Below are positions 57,870-64,000 of a DNA stretch of 64,000 nucleotides, one piece after another. Location: assembly GCA_002914845.1 (NCBI GenBank), contig JXTC01000408.1, positions 1-64,000 of the forward strand, written 5' to 3'. Under the pieces are notes generated by a model. That model had not been told where the DNA came from. It did not search any database and worked only from the letters and a program-made list of their open reading frames with translations. Position numbers and translations under genes: made by a program. The DNA is from Trema orientale (Eukaryota > Streptophyta > Magnoliopsida > Rosales > Cannabaceae). Position 1 is the first letter of the stretch. Each line of letters opens with the position of its first letter.

Positions 57870-58795
57870 TTTTCTATTTTCAGAGTTGTGTTTTCAGAAA
57901 TGAAAATAAAAACTGTTTTATAATATTTTCAGAAAACAATGGGTGTTTGGCAAATATTTTCTAAAAACATTTTTTAGGGAAAAAAAAATTATATGAATAT
58001 AAAAAATCATATTTATATTATAAAAAAAATATTTAGAGAGAAAAAGTCAAGAGAGATTGACTGGAGATAAATTCAAGTAAAGGAATGAGGAGAGAGAAAG
58101 TCATAAGAGAAAAGGTAATGAAAGATAATAATAAGAGAAAAAGTGATAAGAGAGAATAGGGAAATAAAAAGTATTGAGAAAGATAGAAAAAAAAAACTAA
58201 TGAAAATACACAAGAGAGAGAAAGTGATAATAATGCATGGGGATAGAAAATAAATATAAAAAAGTTATAAAAAACAAAATAGCAATAGAGAATGAGGAGA
58301 TATAATGTGATTAAAAAAAATAAAAAGATAAAAAATGATGAGAGAGAAAGTGATGGAATAAAATAAGGAGAGAGAAAATGATGAGAGAATGAGGAAAGAG
58401 AAAGTGATGAGAGAGAATGAGAAGAGAGAAAGTGATGAGAGAGAATGAGGATTGAGAGAATGAAGAGAGAGAAAGTGACGAGAGAGAGTGAGGAGAGAGA
58501 AAGTTATGAGAGAGAAAGTAATGAGAGAAAATGACGAGAGAGAAAGTTACGAAAAAATGTGTATATGAAAGTCATATGAAAGAATTTTTTTTTTTTTAAG
58601 AAAAAGAAAAAGTTAAGAAAATACCTTGAAAACAACATTTTATTGTTTTCTGAATTTTCTGTTTTCTTTAACTCTATTTTTAAAAACTGTTCTCAGAGAA
58701 CAATACCAAACACTCTTACTTGTTCTCAGAGAACAATTTTCTGTTTTTAAAAATAAAAAATTGTTTTTTAGTTATGAAGCCAAACAACTCCTTAA
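57870..58795. mobile_element. Nested repeat with GTTTGGC-type ends and a GAGA minisatellite core
   Basis: Inside the Mutator-like element a block runs from about TATTTTCAGAGTTGTGTTTTC to GAAGCCAAACAACTCC. Left TTTCAGAAAACAATGGGTGTTTGGCAA faces right GAACAATACCAAACAC, an inverted arrangement. The core at about 58040-58550 is an imperfect purine-rich minisatellite built from AGAGAAAGTGATGAGAGAGAATGAGG variants. The class is probably hAT-like. Confidence 0.55.
58370..58555. repeat. Purine-rich minisatellite
   Basis: Units such as AGAGAAAGTGATGAGAGA and GAATGAGGAGAGAGAAAGT alternate with small changes. One strand is almost wholly A and G, so the tract could form triplex or slipped DNA. Confidence 0.8.
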
Positions 58796-59276
58796 CTCTC
58801 TCTCTCTCTCTCTCCTCTCATTGTTAGTTAGATTTGAGAACACCTCCACAGAGCACGATCCAATGCTTGGGTTTCCTTTGACAATCTCGACTTCGATTTA
58901 GAGCTATGGATATTGCCCTCTAGTCTTGCATTTCCTTAGGGATCAACAATGAGTTCAAGCTTGATAGAATTTTTTCTCGATTTCTATGGATTCTTTTTAT
59001 TTTTCATTAGTTTTTTGTTTTTATTTTTCTGTTAAAAGTTTGGCCAATTAAGCATTTTCTTAATTTTATTATGCCTAATACCCAGCCAACTTTGAACATG
59101 TGTGATTTCACGGTCAACTTTAATAAAAAATACAGAAAAGGACTAACATATTGAAAAATTGAAAGTTTGAGGAGTTGAAAGATACAAAAAAAAAGAAAAA
59201 AAAAAAAAGAATGGAGATCTAAGTAATACATCGGGAAAAGAATGGGGACCCCATATGATATTTTTCCTATTTATAA

Positions 59277-59640
59277 TAAATGGCCTTTTTCACATCAATT
59301 TAAAAAGTTGCTCTTTTTCCACCTCTTTAATAAATGGCCTCCTTTTTTTCTATTATTTTGCTAAATGGCCGTTTCTTAATAGATCGGTTTTATGTATAGT
59401 TATATCAATTTAATGTTTGCATATCAATTCTAGTATTACATTAATTATGTGTATTAGTATATCAATTTTACATAGAATATATTAATTTTGATATTAATAT
59501 ATTTCTTATAAAACCGATATATTTTGGTCCCCCTATTTTGTTGATAAATTCGGCAATTTTTTGAGAGTGTTTGAAAAACTATTATTTTTTAAACAAGAAA
59601 CCAAAAAAATCGGCCATTCAGCTAAAAAACCCATATATAT
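59277..59640. mobile_element. MITE-like repeat with AAATGGCC arms
   Basis: AATAAATGGCCTTTTTC and AAATGGCCGTTTC at the left face AAATCGGCCATTCAGCT at the right. It resembles the 38.3- and 55.3-kb family in style. (AT)n starts just after. Confidence 0.4.
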
Positions 59641-59900
59641 ATATATATATATGGGTTTGGTTTAAATGGTTACAACAATATTTACCCATGGATGGTTACA
59701 ATGGTTTAAGCCCTTAGATCTAATATCCTACGGTGGTGATTAGTTTGGTGGTTGGCCAAAAAAATTTAATGCTGACCAAAAAATTTAATGCTGACCAAAA
59801 AAATTTAATGCTATCACTACTTTTTTAAGTACCCATCCATGGTCACAAAAAAATTGTAACCATTGAGAAGTCTTCCATATATATATATATATATATCATA
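59636..59900. repeat. Inverted-repeat element with a 3-copy 20-bp tandem repeat, flanked by (AT)n
   Basis: AATGGTTACAACAAT and ACCCATGGATGG at the left are matched in reverse by ACCCATCCATGG and ATTGTAACCATT at the right. Between them GACCAAAAAAATTTAATGCT is repeated three times (59755-59813). (AT)n tracts close both sides (59635-59652 and 59876-59897), so insertion at TA repeats is plausible. Confidence 0.65.
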
Positions 59901-60444
59901 CTTATGTATATAAAGTATATGTTTTAAAAGAAATTTGCTCATGATCCGTACAGATAATGCAATATTCTGATTGCAATTTGCAAGGGTCTCTAGTTGTGGT
60001 TTGTGGACCTTATTCAAATTTCGCGTGATGAACCCACACATCTCCAACAGTTTAGGACAACTGTAATGGATAGTTGCATTTGCAATTATTATTTTTATTT
60101 ATTTATGTTTTTCACTTGCAAGCATCCAATTAGTTAAAGCAAAACATCGACTCTCGTTCTCTTGTAAATGGGTGCCACAGCCACTTATTGTGCTACTATA
60201 GGGAGACAATATTGGAAGACAAAAAAAAGTGATCCAATTTCATTTGACGCACGTTAAGCACATTAAAGGACACTTATGGTACCAAGGAGTCTGCAGTTCT
60301 TTTTAAGTGCTTCAAGTGGTAATTTCTTTTAATGAATTTTTCTTTTTCTTTCTTTTTTCTAGGTAGAAGAAGCATATAATTTTGAAATGAATTTGTATAC
60401 ACCGCATATTATATGGATCCTCGCAAAGTAGATTACTCATATAC

Positions 60445-60555
60445 CAAGTCACTAGGGTGAGAGCGATTCGAACTGATGATACTTCTTGCAAAGAGAACGA
60501 AGGCCCTTGTCATGCTAAGGATTACTGGTAAATCAAACACTAGCTTAGTTGGCTT
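60445..60555 (-). repeat. Possible decayed SINE
   Basis: On the minus strand CTTAGCATGACAAGGGCC and, downstream, CAGTTCGAATCGC look like polymerase III A and B boxes at plausible spacing. No tail or target duplication found. Confidence 0.3.
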
Positions 60556-62898
60556 AACATATATTGCCTTTTTTTTTTCCCCTCAAAGCTTACCATAGTT
60601 ACTTGCTATATATTCTTGTTCTTTGTGGTCGTCAACTTCAACCTGATCAAGCAGTGTGAAGTGAAAAATCGATAAATGGAAGTTCTTCAAGTTATAATTT
60701 CATTTTTCCAATCCCCCAAAGATCGTTATTACTATTGGGATGCAGAGATGATTTTCATGATATCACATTATAAGGACACCAAGATGATTTTTTTTTTTTT
60801 TTTTCTGTTTCCAAAATTTTAGTTTTAATTTCAATTTTCTAATTAGTGCCTCACTGGTCGACTCAATAATGATTGATATTGTTAGTGAAGTTCATTGTTT
60901 AGCCTATTAACCACTAATTTATTACAAAAATTTGTCATTTTCAGGCAGTGGGAAGCCTGGCTGGGGGGTTTCGAGTATGTAAGCATATCAATATTGCATG
61001 TTTGTTTAGATAAAATAAAACAACTTTGGGAAAGAAAGAGAGAAAGAATGAGTATTCTCATGACTACTCTAATGATCAAACACTAGAGTGCATAAAAACA
61101 CTTATTGCCAAAAGCAATTTGCTTTTTGTGTCAATATTTGTGTTTTCAGTTTTTTTTTCCTTTTACTTAATTTTTTCTTTTTTTTTGAACTGTCTTTTTC
61201 TTAATTTCGTTTATGTACTTGTGGAGGACATAGACATATCTGTCCTAAAAGAAGCTAAGCTAGGCTTATATTATCACAGCTAAGCATTATATATATGTAT
61301 AATTGTGTGTTTGTGTATGTGTATTGATACCCTGTCTTTTCATTGAAGAACTATTCTCTTTTGAACGAAAGCTTGCTGCTTTTGATTTATGGACTCTCCA
61401 CCATACCCAAAAAAAAAAAAAAAAAATATTGATCTCTATGAATCTTATTCCTTTCTTAGAGGACCCCGCAAGCACTCAACAAAGTTGGGCTACAAAGTAC
61501 GCAGTACCTGTTGCGAGTGTATTCTTATGCGTATCAACATCTACAGCTGCAAAAATCTTCAAATGTTCTTATGATCAATTATGCTCCATGCCAATATAGA
61601 TCCATGTTTTTCGTTTTTTTTTTATCATATACCGTACACATGTTCAACCATATAGAAGTACATTACTATGTGAATAGACAAATGTAATTATTATAAAAGC
61701 CTGGATTAAATTCTACGCGATGGTAACTCGAAATAAAAATTTTCCACTTGCATATGAGAGGTTTATGGCCAACGTTTGAGTTACTCTTCGGTGTTCAGGA
61801 AGAGATCATGCATGGATTTAGAAGATAAATAGCAGAGTCCCTAATTTGGTTTCAGCAAATGACTTAAATTAGTTACATCATATGAACATGATATTGTCTG
61901 TCATATATTTCCTAGTTATTAGTTCAAGTAACCTTATACATACATAAATATGTACAAGTACATAATTTATTAGATGAATGACAAGAGGTAATCCTACAAG
62001 TCTCACTCGATCTATATATAATTAATTAATTCATAAAGAAAGTTTCCAACTTGCAAGTGGAGGCTCATGTCTCACACTATGTGCGGTGAAACAAGATTAG
62101 TAGTGCCCATCCATTGTTACACCTCCATTCCCAAAAAAAAAAAAAAAAAAGAAGAAGACAATTTATCAAAAATTCAAGAAAATAAAGAAAACAAAAGCCA
62201 AACAAAGAGAAAGAATTCACTACATTCTCCACCTGTCCCTAACTCAAAAGGAGAGAAAGATGCTCATCAATCAAAACAGGCCCATTTTGATGTTATTTTT
62301 CCCCAATGGATAGATAGGTTGGGGGCGGGTTCAAGTGGTCCTTCCACATAGAATCAAGCCCCCCTCTCAACTTTTAAATTCAGAATCAGAAACCCACTTT
62401 GATGCAAAAAGAAAGCCAAAGCCCCCTTTGCCATATCACAACCCTCCAACCAATTCATATGCCTTTTTTTTTGTTTTTGGGGTATCAATCTGATATAAAA
62501 GAAGATCAAAGAAAAAGAGGAAAAAACAAAACTCAGAAAAGCTAAGACAATGATTCATTAGTGGGGCAAATGGAACAGAAATATGCACGCTTTGAATTAC
62601 TATAAAGCCCTAAATAATTACTTAAAGCAATTACAAATATTACATAAATAGAGATCAATTAATTAATATGCATGTTATTTTTCACAAGAAAATAAAAGAG
62701 AAAAAAAAAAAGGTGAGAGATGAGTGTACAATAGAATCTACATACCACGTTTCCATAAAATAAAAAATTAGAAAAAAAAAAGAAAAAAGAAAAGAGAGTT
62801 AGTTGTTCTCTCATATATATGATGAGCCTCTCAATTAGTTCCAAAGAGACCCATTAAAGGACCACCTATAATATTCTATATACTATATAGTATACATA

Positions 62899-62939
<41 letters not shown>

Positions 62940-63006
62940 CTTACAATTAACTTCGAGTGGTCACCATTAATCACCACCAAACACAGGGAGCCGCAATTAA
63001 AACTAA
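60556..63006. other. Intergenic DNA and 3' flank of the CEPR1-like gene
   Basis: No gene supported. Poly-A tracts preceded by CCC (61409, 62131) may be old retroposon tails. The part up to 63006 includes the 3' UTR of the receptor kinase, with (AT)n at about 62897-62938. Several frames around 61026-61599 are low-complexity. Confidence 0.4.
62897..62938. repeat. (AT)n microsatellite
   Basis: About 20 AT units, just downstream of the receptor kinase stop codon. Confidence 0.9.
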
Positions 63007-64000
63007 TCATAACTCAAACTGATCACTCTTTATCTTAGTGACCATAGTATTTGATGTGTCTTTAATAGTGCCATTGGTCTTATATTGGGATGACTTGGAG
63101 GAATCAAATTTGCATGGATCAGCCTCCATGAGCAACTGAACCACTTCCTTCATGGTGGGTCGTAGCGCCGGGTTCTTGTAGGTGCACCGAACCGCGACCC
63201 GAAGGACTTGGATCATCGCATCCTTATAGGACCCGGATAGTCTTGCGTCAAGAACCTCCATGGCTCCTTCTCGGGTGTCCACTTTGTTAGAAACCCAGTA
63301 TATGATGTTCTTGTTCTCTCCAAACTCTGCCTCCACGGGCTTTTTCCCCGTTATCAGCTCCATCAGTACCACTCCGAAACTGTACACGTCACACTTTGTC
63401 GTAGCTTTCGATGAATATGCATATTCTACGTAAAAAACACGTTAAAAAAAATGAATCATTATGAGCACATTCATTCATCTCAATCGAATATAAGTTCACG
63501 ACTCAAATTTAAAATAGATCATTAGTAACTTTTGTTGACAGTAAAATGTTTATAAAAGGCATAATTTAGATGATTAATAATGCTAAATATTTTGATATTA
63601 GCAACTGTTACTAATTATTCATGTCTAAAATAATCATTTTTTGTTTTTCAAATTGTTTTTAACTTTTAAATTTTTCCAACTTTAATTTTTAGGATCTTAT
63701 GTAATAAAATGTTAAGCTCCTGTTTCTGAATGTTGCACATGTCATAACTATACCAAAACTTGGGTGAAAATAATTTGAGAAAATACTATATATGCAAGTA
63801 CAAGAAAACATAACAACGTAAATAATAGAAAAACACACCTAATAAATAGAGTACTGTTTTTTCCCAACCACTTTGCATACCTTACCAAAATTGTAACTTT
63901 TATGGATCTAATTATGAGAGTTAAAAGAAGTAAAGTTGAAGTTGAGAAAGTAATTACCTGGAGCCAAGTAACCATAGGTGCCGGCAATAACAGTGGTGGT
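63007..64000 (-). CDS. CEPR1: CEPR1/XIP1-like LRR receptor kinase, 3' end (partial)
   Basis: Two exons on the minus strand: 64000-63958 (continuing beyond the window) and 63425-63007, joined over a GT-AG intron of 532 bp. The first codes TTVIAGTYGYLAP, the kinase activation-segment end. The second codes EYAYSSKATTKCDVYSFGVV, MELITGKKPVEAEFGENKN and RPTMKEVVQLLMEADP, the C-lobe of a plant receptor-like kinase. GENKNIIYWVSNKVDTREG resembles CEPR1 (XIP1), the LRR-RLK that perceives C-terminally encoded peptides in vascular tissue. The LRR and membrane parts lie outside. The last 30 residues are a hydrophilic tail. CEPR1 is the best match from memory; a close LRR-XI paralogue is possible. Confidence 0.82.

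Larger units (their letters stand above)
56882..59267. mobile_element. 2.39-kb Mutator-like element with about 190-bp inverted repeats
   Basis: TATTTATAA at 56873-56881 and 59268-59276 is a perfect 9-bp target duplication. The terminal arms (about 56882-57066 and 59075-59267) match in reverse, for example CCCGATGTATCACTTAGATC against CCCGATGTATTACTTAGATC. No transposase is visible, so it is non-autonomous. The interior holds coding-like patches at 57740-57865 and 58810-58960 and a nested GAGA-rich repeat. Confidence 0.9.

Noticed and set aside
58370-58555. A CRISPR-like array
   Set aside because: Repeats are imperfect, adjoining and purine-only with no spacers; this is a plant minisatellite.
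60180-60215. Another TauE exon 10 fragment (GTGCCACAGCCACTTATTGTG)
   Set aside because: It resembles exon 10 over about 16 bases only, and no neighbouring exon sequence follows.

Overview
This is AT-rich nuclear DNA of a flowering plant, almost certainly a eudicot. It has short exons bounded by GT/AG introns, a plant alpha-tubulin gene, a CEPR1-type receptor kinase, plant sulfite-exporter-like (TauE/SafE) genes, and a dense load of plant-type retroelements and small DNA transposons. Nothing in it is bacterial or viral. The species cannot be fixed from the sequence alone; a rosid would fit. A run of 17 N at 36261-36277 is an assembly gap.

Layout. About 0-2 kb holds a decayed LINE on the minus strand. 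About 2-7.5 kb is intergenic DNA with hAT-like MITEs and tiny retroposition scars. From 7.5 to 28.2 kb lies a tandem TauE/SafE cluster on the plus strand. Gene 1 (8417-13389) and gene 2 (17638-21191) each have 12 exons with matching phases, and the cluster ends in a 3'-only pseudocopy (27369-28135). Gene 1 intron 8 holds a 1-kb Mutator-like insertion. Behind gene 2 its last exon, 3' flank and the head of an LTR were duplicated in tandem, and each duplicate later took its own insertion with a 9-bp target duplication. A three-exon alpha-tubulin gene lies on the minus strand at 28941-30503, with its TATA box near 30.67 kb. From 31 to 42.8 kb there is mostly non-coding DNA: a long-TIR MITE, a tRNA-derived SINE with a 14-bp target duplication, a weak candidate first exon at 36.4 kb and a Helitron-like repeat block at 41 kb. 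From 42.9 to 53.15 kb there is a three-level nest: a LINE remnant, split by a degenerate Ty1/copia element (215-bp LTRs), itself split inside its integrase by a 3.09-kb Ty3/gypsy-type solo LTR. From 53 to 60.5 kb are further MITEs, including a 2.39-kb Mutator-like element with about 190-bp inverted ends. The window closes with the 3' end of a CEPR1-like LRR receptor kinase on the minus strand (63007 to beyond 64000).

The intact host genes are unrelated in function: membrane anion transport, cytoskeleton and peptide-hormone signalling. I found no new multi-gene system. What stands out is how well the history of the TauE cluster and of the nested transposons can be read from target duplications and from empty sites kept in the duplicates.
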